DNA of 64,000 nt from Peronospora farinosa (Eukaryota; Oomycota; Peronosporomycetes; Peronosporales; Peronosporaceae): NCBI GenBank assembly GCA_947646735.1, contig CANTFK010000412.1, positions 167,773 to 231,772 on the forward strand. Direction: 5' to 3'. Each line of letters begins with the position of its first letter. The stretch's first letter is position 1. Shown piece by piece: positions 44,958 through 55,243 of the stretch. The position numbers were made by a program, and so were the translations under genes. The notes under the pieces are model-generated. The model saw nothing but the letters and a program-made list of their open reading frames with translations. It was not told the DNA's origin and made no database searches.

Positions 44958-46820
44958 TATGACCGATGGTCTTTCGAAATGGTAAGTTGTGATATGCAAG
45001 TATAAAGTGCCCACCTGCAAAATATGGGTCCGTCCCGGCTACACCCACACTTCCCTTTTTGTATTGCGTTCTTTTGCGTATGTGTTCGGGACGAAAGAAA
45101 GAAGGTGACCGTCTTTTTTCGTTCAAATATTCAGACTCTTTTGTATACGAGCAGAAACAGGCCGGCTAAAAAACGGTTTTTTTCTTCTTCTGTGGCATTG
45201 TGAGGTCAGCGTTTATGCGACGGAAGGTGCAAGCCGCTTCGTAGCTGGACGATTTTTTTTGGACTGGAAATACATACGACAACACGGCGTGACAGCGAGA
45301 CGAGCAATATCATTTAAAATTTATTGTAATGTCATTTGCGCTACGATATATGAACAAACAAGCCATGTATACGTGGCGTACTGAAGTGATGGAACCATGG
45401 TGAAATAAAGCGTCCAAAATAAGAACGACCCAAGTTAGCTAATGTATCTTCCGTAGAGGTTGTTGACGACTCACAGCTGCGGTCGGCCTGGCCTCATATC
45501 AGTTTAATATGCTGGAAAACACATGGTGAGACGCTACCCTCAACAGTTGCTTAGAAAAGTTGGTGCAGTGCAATGGGTTCTGTCAGGCTACAAATCAGAA
45601 GGGCGGAGTGGACTGTCTCATTGTACAGTCCACCTCAGTCTATCTACTTGACTTATAAAGTTTTTATTCAGAATAAAGCTTGCTGTATTTCTAACGTACC
45701 CGAACCGTACTTTTGTGTTTAGTACGCTATACACATCCGGATAACCGGGTGATTGTATACGTGAAGCAGAGTTGCTATACGTCCTCTCTACTAGCTTATA
45801 AAAAAATATTGTGTAGGGTCCACAACTTAATGAAATTGAAATTTTGCCCTATAATAGGGAACACAAAGCGTGTTATTCCCTTATCACTGGCTTTCCTTGC
45901 AACTCGAGTCGCTTGTATCACCAAAGAAAGGATAATAGTGATGATAGTGCACCGTTTCGGCGCTTTAGTTGCTGGCAACTAAGGCGACAAAACTCTAGTA
46001 CGCGGCTGTCGTGGAGGGTTGCAGGAACACAAGCTGCTCCTTAGCGATCTCGTCGTTAACGAGTGTATCTTGGGACGTGGTGGCCTTCATTATAGACGTA
46101 ATTACCAGGATAATGTAACTTTCCTACAGGCGAATTGATTAGCATGAAACTGAACTTGAAGCAATTGCTAAAGGCGACACTGGTTCATGTTCCGCCTTTT
46201 GTGCGTCTATTGGGTCTTGAGATTATCCAGGTCCTCAATAGCAGAAAAGAAGCGCAACAAACTACAATCTGCAGAGGATACTGCAAATACACTAAGCTTA
46301 GCGGCGCATTTAAGGGTTTTGGTCGTATTGCTGTCACTAAAAGTGTATGCTTTTAGCACTTTCAAGCAGGCAGATTGCATACAAGTCCATCTCCAAGGAC
46401 TTCTAAAGCCGACCAAATGTAAGATCTAGTTTAAACGACGCTCGGAAGGTTGTAGATAGAAGCTCTTGGCTCTTGCTCGTTTGCCCCAATACACAACGTA
46501 ATGATGTCTCACATTTGTTAGCACACGGCGCTTCTCCTCAATAAAGAACGACAGCGATTCTTCACGGATACCTTTTATGGCTTGCGCATAAAAGGGTAGC
46601 GCTACGTGTTGAAAATTACCGGTATGCGTACCGGTTATTGCCCGTGCAACAGACTTAAAACCGGCAAAGCTGATTAGAGCTCTGTAGATTCTAAAATCTC
46701 ACTCTGTCGTTACATTAGTTTCTCTTGATATAGTGTCGTGTCTGAAAAACGACACATTTTGCTAACGGATTATAAGCCCAATGGAATTCGCAGGAGGCAA
46801 CGTGTAGGTAATGCACCACC
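44958..46820. other. Intergenic and decayed DNA between the myosin gene and element B
   Basis: The first 250 bases contain the myosin promoter. At 45608-45633 there is an inverted repeat (GTGGACTGT, 8-nt loop, ACAGTCCAC) followed by an AT-rich tail that looks like the end of an LTR. A smaller palindrome (ACCGGTA/TACCGGT) is near 46617. Short frames exist but none is recognisable. Confidence 0.4.
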
Positions 46821-46825
46821 GGCGA

Positions 46826-47427
46826 TGTAGACGGGCACTTCTACGAAGTTGCCTCGTACTACGAGCACACACCTTATGCACAAGCGAGGAAGCGGTTAGA
46901 CCGTCTTACCTTCGCGTGCGAGGGTGGTTGGGAGGTTGGTCGACTGCTTAAGCAGTCGTACCACCAGTTGCCTCTCGCTTGAGCGAGAGTGCAACGAACT
47001 TCTTAACGCTTGCAACACCGACGTCACGCAGAAGTTTCTCAACTTCTCGTGCGTGGTGTGCTTGTTTAAGTAAATTCAAGACTGAGATATATTTAATTAA
47101 TTATAACTAAATATATGTTTTAACTACTGATTGGCTATATATATATATATAGATCGGATACGCGACTCTTTAGAAGCGTATCCTGTCGCATGATCTTAAA
47201 TCTAGATTTAAGATCGCAACTGACGTCCTTCTGAGACGTCGCGATGCCTAGCTTCAACTAGCGTCATCCCTTCTCATGTGAATCCATCAATGGATATCAC
47301 ATTCACGAGGGTGGATCACATTTGTGTGTCGCACCCAAGTGACTGGTCAAAAGTAATCATGGATACTTTTAGACCAAACATTAAGTATATTACTTAATGT
47401 TTACGTGTAACTAGGTACCCTGTTACA
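46826..47427 (-). repeat. Element B 3' LTR
   Basis: Plus-strand ends TGTAGACGGG and CTGTTACA. Contains a (TA)n microsatellite near 47138. Confidence 0.95.
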
Positions 47428-47442
47428 CCATCCCCCGTTTTA
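47428..47442 (-). other. Element B polypurine tract
   Basis: On the minus strand AAAACGGGGGATGG directly precedes the 3' LTR (TGTAAC). This is the expected site for plus-strand DNA priming. Confidence 0.75.
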
Positions 47443-47534
47443 GAACGATGTTTACATTTTATAAAACATCGCCTAAGAGACAGAGAGACTGGCGAGCCGT
47501 TTATAAACGCGCCGCTTTAGTCTGCTCAGTACTC

Positions 47535-48983
47535 ATGCCACCGAAACGTGGTAAGGCTGATGGGTCGCCTGCAAAGGCACCCATGCAGTCCAGCACTAAG
47601 CGCACGCGCCGCGATTTATCGCAGCCGTCGCAAAGTGCGTCAGGCACTGGGGGTGGATCTTCCATCTCACGATAATGTGGATGAAGATCCATCTCTCATT
47701 GTTGACTACAATGAGACCACACCACTGCCATCACCCCAAAGTGGCGATGAGCATAGTGCATTGATGGGACATATGTCCCCATCATTTGAGGCACCCGTCC
47801 TTGAGGAAGCATCTATGCTTCCTACAAGCGAAGGTAACGCCTCGTCGTCTGCGCCTACGAGCGCAGCGACTAAGACTGAGCACGCTACTTCGAAAGGAGT
47901 AGTCGCGACTCAGTCAGATGTTACTTCTCAAGCTGACGTTTTGACAATCCATAATGGAGAGTCAGACTCAGCTGAGTGTGAGCTTAAAGCTCCACCAAGT
48001 ACACCTTCGGCCTCACTAGCCCGCCGTCGCGAGGGCGGCTACGTGAGTGGTGGCTTGCCACCAATGCCACCTCCATCTGAGTGGATGCACTCAGATGGGT
48101 CTAGCGCATCGCTTTTGCAGCGTGCCACTATAGACGCTCATAGATTCTATAGCGTCTTTCCTTTGTGGAAAAAGCAGGGCAAAGCACTTGGTCGTTCTTT
48201 CCCAATTCCAGTCGTGCTGCGTTCTAACGAAACAGCCGACGACTATGAAGCTGAAATTCGGCGCCGTGTTACCTTGCATGAAGATGCAACGAAACAGCGG
48301 TCGCAGCGAATCAGCTTCGCCATGAAGCGTGCGCATGAAATTATGGGCGGTAAGCGACCCCCAATTAATTCTCGCCACGCTTCTTCTGCTAGTCCTTCCG
48401 GACCTAGCAGAAAGAAGACAGCTGGTGCTGCTTCACATAAGCAGCCACCAGCCCAGGCACGTCAACGCGCAAAGCGTCCACAGGCTCCCACGAGTCAAAG
48501 CTCGTTGGGTAACCCTTCCACTGGACAAGGATTTGGAGCTTTCGCTTCACAAACCGGTGGGCCAACAGCCTTCCAACAAGGAAGCGCGTATTCCCTTCCG
48601 TGTCCACCAACACAGGTGGCGCCCGATAGGAGTGGCGATTACGCCCACCTAATCGCGGCTGCCTACCCTGCTGTTGTTCAGTCGCAAGGCTGAGATCTGC
48701 TGCGCTGAAGAGACAGGTGACAGATCTCGAGAGTCAAGTCTCGCGACTGACTTTGGATCTGCGCGATGTGAGGACGAGAGACCGTCAGGGGTATGACCGC
48801 CTGAAGACCCGTTTGGACATCTTAGAGCGACTGGTGATGAGAGACCCGCGTCAAGCGCGGAGTCCTCCTCGATCACCGAGTCCTCTATCGCCTCGTTCAT
48901 ACACGGGGAGCCTCTCGGCTTCCTCGTCGCCTGATCGGTCGCGACGCTCGACTCACAGTCGGCGTCACCATCGGTCTCGTTAG
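47535..48983 (+). CDS. Element B antisense ORF (aORF), unknown function, frame-broken
   Basis: It lies on the strand opposite to gag-pol, between the chromodomain and the 3' LTR. ATG at 47535 opens a basic start (MPPKRGKADGSPAKAP, TKRTRR) that ends at 47675. The body continues in another frame to 48693 (over 340 codons open) and a third piece runs to 48983. The body has an acidic start (VDEDPSLIVDYNETT), Ser/Thr/Ala-rich DNA, a conserved block (GGLPPMPPPSEW, RATIDAHRFYSVFP, KQRSQRISFAMKRAHEIMGG) and a Gln/Pro/Ser tail. The last piece looks like a coiled coil (DLESQVSRLTLDLRDV, LKTRLDILERLV) followed by an Arg/Ser-rich tail (SPPRSPSPLSPRS). Element A has the same ORF. The 3' half overlaps pol and the chromodomain in antisense; the first 870 bases overlap nothing. 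No domain was recognised. It could be an RNA-binding or accessory protein. Confidence 0.6.
48404..48645 (-). CDS. Element B chromodomain (separate frame)
   Basis: The frame reads RAPPVLVDTEG, then FLVGRLLAHR, QILVQWKGYP and SFDSWEPVDAL, ending in TAG at 48404. These are the blocks of a chromodomain, which in chromoviruses steers integration towards marked chromatin. It is offset from the pol frame, which stops at 48649. The same offset exists in element A. Expression would need a frameshift. Confidence 0.8.
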
Positions 48984-51900
48984 ACCGATGCGGATATGTG
49001 ATCTCTTCTGGATCAACATACCGTTTCAGACGACCCACGTAAAATACGGGGTGCGTCTTCATATACGGTGGGAGAGTGAGCCTATAATTTAGGTCTCCAA
49101 CTTCTTCAACCACTGTAAAGGGCCCAATGAACCGGGGCAATAGCTTAGTAGTACCACCAGGTAGTACAGAAATTGCATGTTTAGGTAGGGTAGAAGTACT
49201 TAATAGCACTTTGTCCCCCACACTAAAGTGTTCATTGTTTTTGCGACCATGCTGGTCTGCATATTGTTTTTGCTTGTCCTGTGCGCTTGCCATCGCGTCA
49301 CGGACTTTACGTGTGATGGCTAATCGCTCATCCACAAAGCGCTGAGCTTCGCTCACGCTTTTAGCATCCAGCTCGCCTATGACGCCTCCAAGAGGTCGTT
49401 CATGGGTCGACGCTGTTGACAACACTATAGTGTCATCATCAAGGAGCACTGGCATTTCTTGCCGTGCCTCCTCTGTGACACCTATAGGTGTCGTGACCAC
49501 TGCTAAATTAGCAGTGTCACTAGGGCAACCTTGGCCCTCATTGGCATTCGCACCGAGCGAAGTGAGGGGCCCTCCCCCACTAAGACTCGGGCTGCGTACA
49601 AACGAGACTGGCGTTCGAGGATGACGCAGTCCGTTAATGTAAAACGGTGTTTCACCCGTACTGGCGTGAACACTGTTATTAATAGCGAACTCCACGAATG
49701 GCAATTCCTTGCTCCATTATTTGGGAGTCGCTACTGTACGCAACACATCCGCCACGACTCGATTGGCCCGTTCTGTTTGGCCATCGGTCTGGGGATGATC
49801 AGCGGTTGACATGTGGAGCTTGCTACCCAGCAGCTCAAACACATGTCGCCAAAAACCCGACGTAAAACGCGGATCCCGGTCCGATACTATGGACTCGGGC
49901 ATCCCGTGTAGTCGATACACGTGATCCAGGAACAAGAGGGCAGCCTCTTTTCCTGAGATCTTGGTGCTACATGGTGCCAAATGCACCATCTTGCTCAGTC
50001 TGTCTACAAAGACGACGAGCCCCGTCCTGCCTTTATGGTCAGGCGGTAAGCCAAACATGAAGTCCAAACTGACCGACTTCCAACATTCAGTTGGAATCGG
50101 CAGTGGCTTCAGTGGCGCACTGTTTGAAGGTGCAGGCTTTATGCGCTGACACTCTTCGCAAGAGCGAATATAGTTGGCCACCCACCGATATAGGTGGGGC
50201 CACCAAAATTCCTCTGACACTCGTAAGAATGTCTTTTCACGGCCCAGATGCCCACTAGATGGCGCATCATGGCACTCGTGAAGTATCATCAGCTTGAGAT
50301 CTGTGTCATGAGGGACATAGATTCTCAAGGGATCACAGGGTGACAGTTGATGCCATAACAGGCCATCACTGTAACTAAAGCGATTTAACTTCGCTTTGAG
50401 GTGCGACGGAAGGGTAACCTTTCGTCCACCAAAATGATCCAACAGCAGGCGACAATGTTCGTCCTGACTGTAACACTCCTTGATATCGGAGGCCATTGAG
50501 CTCGTCACATGGTAGGCCTTCATGGCTGCCAATGTTGACGACTCAACTTGTGCTTTCGCACGAGACACACTATCCTGGTGTCTTGCCTCGAAGTCTGGTC
50601 TGCGCGATAACGCGTCAGCCAAGACATTCGACTTACCCGGCTTATATTCAACTTTGAAATTAAATTCAGAGAAGAATGTTAGCCATCTTGCCATTCTCGG
50701 CGAGAGGTGCGATGAATTTATAGCGGTCCGCAGTGATGCGTGATCCGTATAAACCACAAAAGGTTCGGTGCCCAAGAGGTGCACCCGAAACTTCACAAGG
50801 GCATACTTAATTGAAAGTAGCTCCTTGTCATGCACAGGGTAATTCAGCTCGGCAGCTTTTAAAAGCCGAGACTGATACGAAATGACACGGTCAACGCCGT
50901 CGTCATCCTTCTGCATGAGCGCGCTGCCGATTGCAAAATTGCTTGCATCGCAGACGACGCTAAAGGGCTTATCCGCGTCTGGCAATGCCAAAACCGGTGC
51001 CTCTACAAGAGATTGCTTCACTGAAGTGAACGCATCTTCTTGTTCCTTTGACCAAGTCCATTCTGTATCCTTTTTCAAAAGGTCAGACAATGGCTTGGTC
51101 TGCTCCGCATAATTCTTGCTGTACTTATGCAAGTAATTAGCGAGCCCAAGGAATCGGCGCAGATCCTTCACATGACGTGGGACTGGCCATTCCTTTATAT
51201 CCTTTACCTTTTCTGGGTCTGCTCGTACACCATGTGCACCTACGATGCAGCCCAATACAGGTATCTCGGGGACCCCTATTACGCACTTTTGCAAGTTCAC
51301 GTATAATTGGGCGTCACCCAGAGTCTGCAACACAGCGTCCAAATGACGCTTGTGCGACTCTATCGCGCTCAGACCGTCCTCCGCCCTACTATGCACGAAT
51401 ACATCGTCAAAGTAATGGGGCGCGTAGGCACGGTGCTGACGCATCACGTGAGCCACTACTCGGTTGAATGTTGCCGGAGCATTTTTCAACCCTTGTGGCA
51501 TCACAAGCCACTCCCACAGCATACCGCTTGGGGTGCTTACTGCCGTTTTGGCTACATCGGTATCTCTCATGAGAACCTGATAGTAGCCATCCTTCAGATC
51601 CAACGCGGAAAAGATAGTTGACTTTCCCATGGAATTCAACAAGACATCTTTCCGCGGGATCGGCGTTTGAGCTGGAATGGTGGCCGTGTTCAGCTTATTA
51701 TAAGCGTGAACCACGCGCCATCCACCCGTGGCTTTACGCACACAGAAGGTCGGGCTGCAGTGAGGCGACTTGCTCTCACGTACATGTCCCGCCTTAGCTC
51801 GCTTGTCGAAGAACTCATCGATGTAATCGACTTGTTCCTTCGGCAACGGCCATTGCCTGGTCACACAATACTTGGTGCCAGGCTCCAGGTCAATTTCGTG

Positions 51901-52539
51901 CCTGATGCCCCTATCGGCCGGTAGGCGGCTCGGCACTTCTGCTGGAAACACATCACGGTGTTTCCACAGAACATCATAGAACGGGCTGTCCTTCAAGGCA
52001 TCCCAGCCTTGAGCAGCGAACCGTTTCTTTTTGTCGGTCTCCAAGACGCTCTCATCCATTGTGGATGAAGAGCAACAGTCCACCACGTTCTCTTCTGGAA
52101 CTGGTGCGACTATCTCGTGGATCTTTCCTTCCTTTAGTTCGGACAGGAACAGATCCCACGTCATCTCCGAGAGATTTACTATCTCCTCGGCAGATGCCAA
52201 GACAAGTTGGAGCACCTCAACTGAGGATGCCTCCGGCATTTTGTCTTCGACGGCCTCGAACAACTCGTTCGTAGGTCCGTCCTCTTGGACCGAGACTGAT
52301 CCAAGGGTCACTCGTTTCGACGTGCCCTTTATCGTCTTAATACGTCTGATGCTCGTTCTTCGAGTCACCACGAACTTTGACCTGGAAGAAGGTGTCGTTA
52401 CTGTTATATCCAACGCACTCCTTCCAACCGCACCAGGCTCTTGGCTCTGTACCGGTTCTTGTGGCGCTTGACTTGCTGTCAGCCCACCATCAACTGCCAC
52501 AGGCTCTTGGCTCTGTGCAGGCAGGACTATTGGACGCAT
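48649..52539 (-). pseudogene. Element B pol: RT, RNase H, integrase, with one in-frame stop
   Basis: ATG at 52539; the codon four upstream in this frame is a stop. RT spans the first half with PQGLKNAPATFNR and the catalytic HYFDDVFVHS. RNase H has VCDASNFAIGSAL, YTDHASLRTAI and a DALSRRP end. Integrase has the zinc H-H-C-C region (HECHDAPSSGHLG, CEECQR) and the DDE triad in VSLDFMFGLP, SDRDPRF and HPQTDGQTERANR. At 49717-49719 a TAA interrupts the frame, which then continues uninterrupted through the integrase C-terminal GPFTVVEEV and VGRLKRYVDP to 48649. All catalytic residues lie before the stop. Confidence 0.9.
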
Positions 52540-53185
52540 GACTACCTGTCATCGCCCCATTCACTACACCAGTCTTTTCGACCTGGGTAGGAATATGTGT
52601 CACCTGGCTTTCCGCCAGTGCACTCACAATTACACCACTCCTTTCAAGCTGGGTAGTTCCTGGTGTCGATTGACATACCGTCATCGCACCCTCGACTGTG
52701 TTGGACACAGCATCGGTCACATAAGCCTCTCGCAAGAGCACATCCTTTCCGGTGTCTTGCGTAGAGCTAGCGACTGTGCGTGTACGCCAGTCTATCCATG
52801 GTTGGTGTTTAGCCAACCAAGGCATGCCTAGGATGAGGTCATACGGACTCTCCATACCTAGCACTGTGAACTTCTCCTTACAAGAAAAGTCACTAAAGCT
52901 GAAGGCGAGTTCAGCTTGAGCTCCCTCCGATTTTATGAGCGCGCCGTTCGCTAAACGAACGATCGCCTCTGCTCGCTTGCCATCCTGTAAAAGCGACTCA
53001 TAAATCGCCGGTCTCTTTTTCAGAGCCGCGAGTTTCACAAAATTTTGTGATGCACCCGAATCCACGAGAAGGGTCATCACTTGGTCATAGCCTCGTACTC
53101 GAGCGCTATAGACCAAAAGGGTTGAGGTCCGACCTTTCGGTACCTCAGGATCTATGCTACCCATTTGTTCGATCACTCTGAACAT
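52490..53185 (-). CDS. Element B aspartic protease (retropepsin) with linker
   Basis: Frame offset by -1 from gag. The active-site box is LLVDSGASQNFV, followed by LGMPWLAKHQPWIDW typical of Ty3 retropepsins. The C-terminal third is a Thr/Ser/Glu-rich linker. The frame is open upstream of the ATG across the gag stop, so a gag-protease fusion by -1 frameshift is possible. It overlaps the pol ORF by 50 bases. Confidence 0.85.
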   Translation of the reverse strand: MFRVIEQMGSIDPEVPKGRTSTLLVYSARVRGYDQVMTLLVDSGASQNFVKLAALKKRPAIYESLLQDGKRAEAIVRLANGALIKSEGAQAELAFSFSDFSCKEKFTVLGMESPYDLILGMPWLAKHQPWIDWRTRTVASSTQDTGKDVLLREAYVTDAVSNTVEGAMTVCQSTPGTTQLERSGVIVSALAESQVTHIPTQVEKTGVVNGAMTGSHASNSPACTEPRACGS

Positions 53186-53226
53186 AAGGGTAGCTTCAGA
53201 GTCCGCGACAGTAGGGCATCCCGCCC

Positions 53227-54309
53227 CTACTGCGCTCCCGCATTTCCCGACCCATCTTGGGCAGGTGCTGAACCCGTGCGTCGTGCACGCTGGTTTTTCG
53301 CACCTCCCTTCGGGTTGGGAGACCTTTTGCTGGCTGCCTTAGCACCAGCAGCTACCTTGGCATAGCAGCGAGCCATCATATGGCCTCGCTTGCCGCACTT
53401 GTAGCAGATCACATCTGCATTGCCTAACTCCATAGGAGTGGCATCCGACTTCTCGGACGACGGCCTGTAATAGGCTGTCGCCGAGGCGCTGTTGTAGGAT
53501 TGCTCCTCAACTAAGGCAATGTCAATTGCCTCTTCCATCGTCGCTGGCACCTTTCTGAAAAGAGCCTGACGCGATGGGCCATGCCTAAGTCCATTCATGA
53601 ACGTGGCTACCTTGATACGCTCTGGTATCGGTTCCCCATTGATGGACGCCGACAGCGAACGCATCTCCTGCACAAACTCTTGCAGAGAGAGTTTCGCCTG
53701 TCGTGCTCCAAAGAAGCGCGCCATAAGCAACACTTCGTTGTTAGGCGGCTGATACATGGCGCGAATCTTTGTTTTAAAGATCGCCCATGATGGAAATGCA
53801 TCAGCATTAGCCATCAGCGCAGAGTATGCCCACTCTGACGCTTTGCCACGCAAATCGGACATGGTATACGACACCATCCTGGTGTCGTCTTCGATGAGCT
53901 TCTCCACTCCGCATTGCTCAACTGCTAATAGCCAGTGAGCAATCGTGTGAGGGCTAGTTCCATCGAACTTCGGAGGGTCCATCCGAATGGGCCTCGGTTG
54001 ATTAGGCCGGGCAGAGAGCGTCTCAACAGTTCTGTTGAGCGCCTCATTACGTGCCTGCTCAAGCCTAAGCTCATCCTGAGTCTTAGTGATGGACTCAGCG
54101 GTGGCTTGGCTGTTTACCTCGGACGCGTTTCTACGCTGTCCGAGCACAAACGCCTCAAATTGCTCCAACTGAGCAACATGTTGCTCAGGAGGACAATGCA
54201 AGAGATTGACCAGGGCTTGTTCACCAAGTCCTTGCGCCATATGCTCTGCCAACTCCCTATGATGTTGGGAGAGGTGAGGGAAGTCACTCCAGTCCATATT
54301 AAGGACCAT
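53227..54309 (-). CDS. Element B gag polyprotein
   Basis: 360 residues from ATG at 54309; an upstream GTG at 54324 was ignored. The N-terminal half has a coiled-coil-like region (LEQFEAFVLGQRR, QDELRLEQARNEALNR). The capsid-like retrotransposon gag core follows (PPKFDGTSPHTIAHWLLAVE, GKASEWAYSALM, FVQEMRSLSASI, FMNGLRHGPSR). It ends with a CCHC zinc knuckle CYKCGKRGHMMARC and a basic tail. It is intact, so particles could be formed from this copy. Confidence 0.92.
   Translation of the reverse strand: MVLNMDWSDFPHLSQHHRELAEHMAQGLGEQALVNLLHCPPEQHVAQLEQFEAFVLGQRRNASEVNSQATAESITKTQDELRLEQARNEALNRTVETLSARPNQPRPIRMDPPKFDGTSPHTIAHWLLAVEQCGVEKLIEDDTRMVSYTMSDLRGKASEWAYSALMANADAFPSWAIFKTKIRAMYQPPNNEVLLMARFFGARQAKLSLQEFVQEMRSLSASINGEPIPERIKVATFMNGLRHGPSRQALFRKVPATMEEAIDIALVEEQSYNSASATAYYRPSSEKSDATPMELGNADVICYKCGKRGHMMARCYAKVAAGAKAASKRSPNPKGGAKNQRARRTGSAPAQDGSGNAGAQ
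53242..53248 (-). other. Candidate -1 slippery heptamer G GGA AAT
   Basis: In the gag frame the codons read TCG GGA AAT, giving X XXY YYZ with X=G, Y=A, Z=T, a few codons before the gag stop at 53227. Slipping back by one enters the open protease frame. Confidence 0.55.
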
Positions 54310-54348
54310 GTCAACCACACGCACGCTCAGAGAGACGGGTCGTGGGAA

Positions 54349-54366
54349 GGACTACAAGTGCTACCA
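54349..54366 (-). other. Element B primer-binding site
   Basis: Two bases after the 5' LTR end, the minus strand reads TGGTAGCACTTGTAGTCC. A PBS normally starts TGG, complementary to the tRNA CCA end. The same site is found in elements A and C. The tRNA could not be named. Confidence 0.75.
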
Positions 54367-54368
54367 AG

Positions 54369-54974
54369 TGTAGACGGGCACTTCTACGAAGTTGCCTCGT
54401 ACTACGAGCACACACCTTATGCACAAGCGAGGAAGCGGTTAGACCGTCTTACCTTCGCGTGCGAGGGTGGTTGGGAGGTTGGTCGACTGCTTAAGCAGTC
54501 GTACCACCAGTTGCCTCTCGCTTGAGCGAGAGTGCAACGAACTTCTTAACGCTTGCAACACCGACGTCACGCAGAAGTTTCTCAACTTCTCGTGCGTGGT
54601 GTGCTTGTTTAAGTAAATTCAAGACTGAGATATATTTAATTAATTATAACTAAATATATGTTTTAACTACTGATTGGCTATATATATATAGATAGATAGA
54701 TCGGATACGCGACTCTTTAGAAGCGTATCCTGTCGCATGATCTTAAATCTAGATTTAAGATCGCAACTGACGTCCTTCTGAGACGTCGCGATGCCTAGCT
54801 TCAACTAGCGTCATCCCTTCTCATGTGAATCCATCAATGGATATCACATTCACGAGGGTGGATCACATTTGTGTGTCGCACTCAAGTGACTGGTCAAAAG
54901 TAATCATGGATACTTTTAGACCAAACATTAAGTATATTACTTAATGTTTACGTGTAACTAGGTACCCTGTTACA
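54369..54974 (-). repeat. Element B 5' LTR
   Basis: Same ends as 46826-47427. It differs by CTCAAG for CCCAAG near 54882 and by (TA)n(GATA)n length near 54680. Confidence 0.95.
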
Positions 54975-54979
54975 AGCGA

Positions 54980-55243
54980 GGCACGCAGCTGCTGGTCTTA
55001 AAAGGATCAGTACAAGCGACGATGAAGACAGAAAGGGACGACGTTAAACCTCCGATTGAGCACAAGGTTGGAGGGCAAGTGGGGGCGGAAGAAATACCAA
55101 AATTCTACTGCTGACGCGTGGTCTAACAGGGAGACCGAACGGCTCGAGGCCTCTCAGACGAAGCTAGAAAGCATGTGGTAGCGGGGAAGCAAGGTTAAAA
55201 GGCGCATGTTAATCCGTACACGATGCCGCTAAGCCTGTTCGAG
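54980..55243. other. Stretch between elements B and C without recognised content
   Basis: No LTR or coding frame was recognised. It should be either the lost 3' end of element C or the host DNA into which B inserted. Confidence 0.4.

Larger units (their letters stand above)
46826..54974 (-). mobile_element. Ty3 chromovirus element B, nearly full length (8149 bp)
   Basis: A minus-strand LTR retrotransposon. LTRs of 602 and 606 bp differ by one substitution and a TA/GATA microsatellite. The flanking 5-mers are GGCGA (46821-46825) and AGCGA (54975-54979), a target duplication with one mismatch. The order from the 5' side (right) is LTR, PBS, gag, protease, pol (RT, RNase H, integrase), chromodomain, opposite-strand ORF, polypurine tract, LTR. 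The near-identical LTRs mean a recent insertion. One stop codon interrupts integrase, so this copy probably needs help in trans. Confidence 0.95.

Noticed and set aside
45901..46800. tRNA or other structured RNA gene in the gap before element B
   Set aside because: No T-arm (GGTTCGAATCC-like) or box A/B pattern was found; the palindromes seen are short.
47551..47588. A 38-bp intron (GTAAGG..ATGCAG) near the start of the antisense ORF, present in both element copies
   Set aside because: Splicing it would lead straight into a stop in element B, and 38 bp is shorter than any intron confirmed here.
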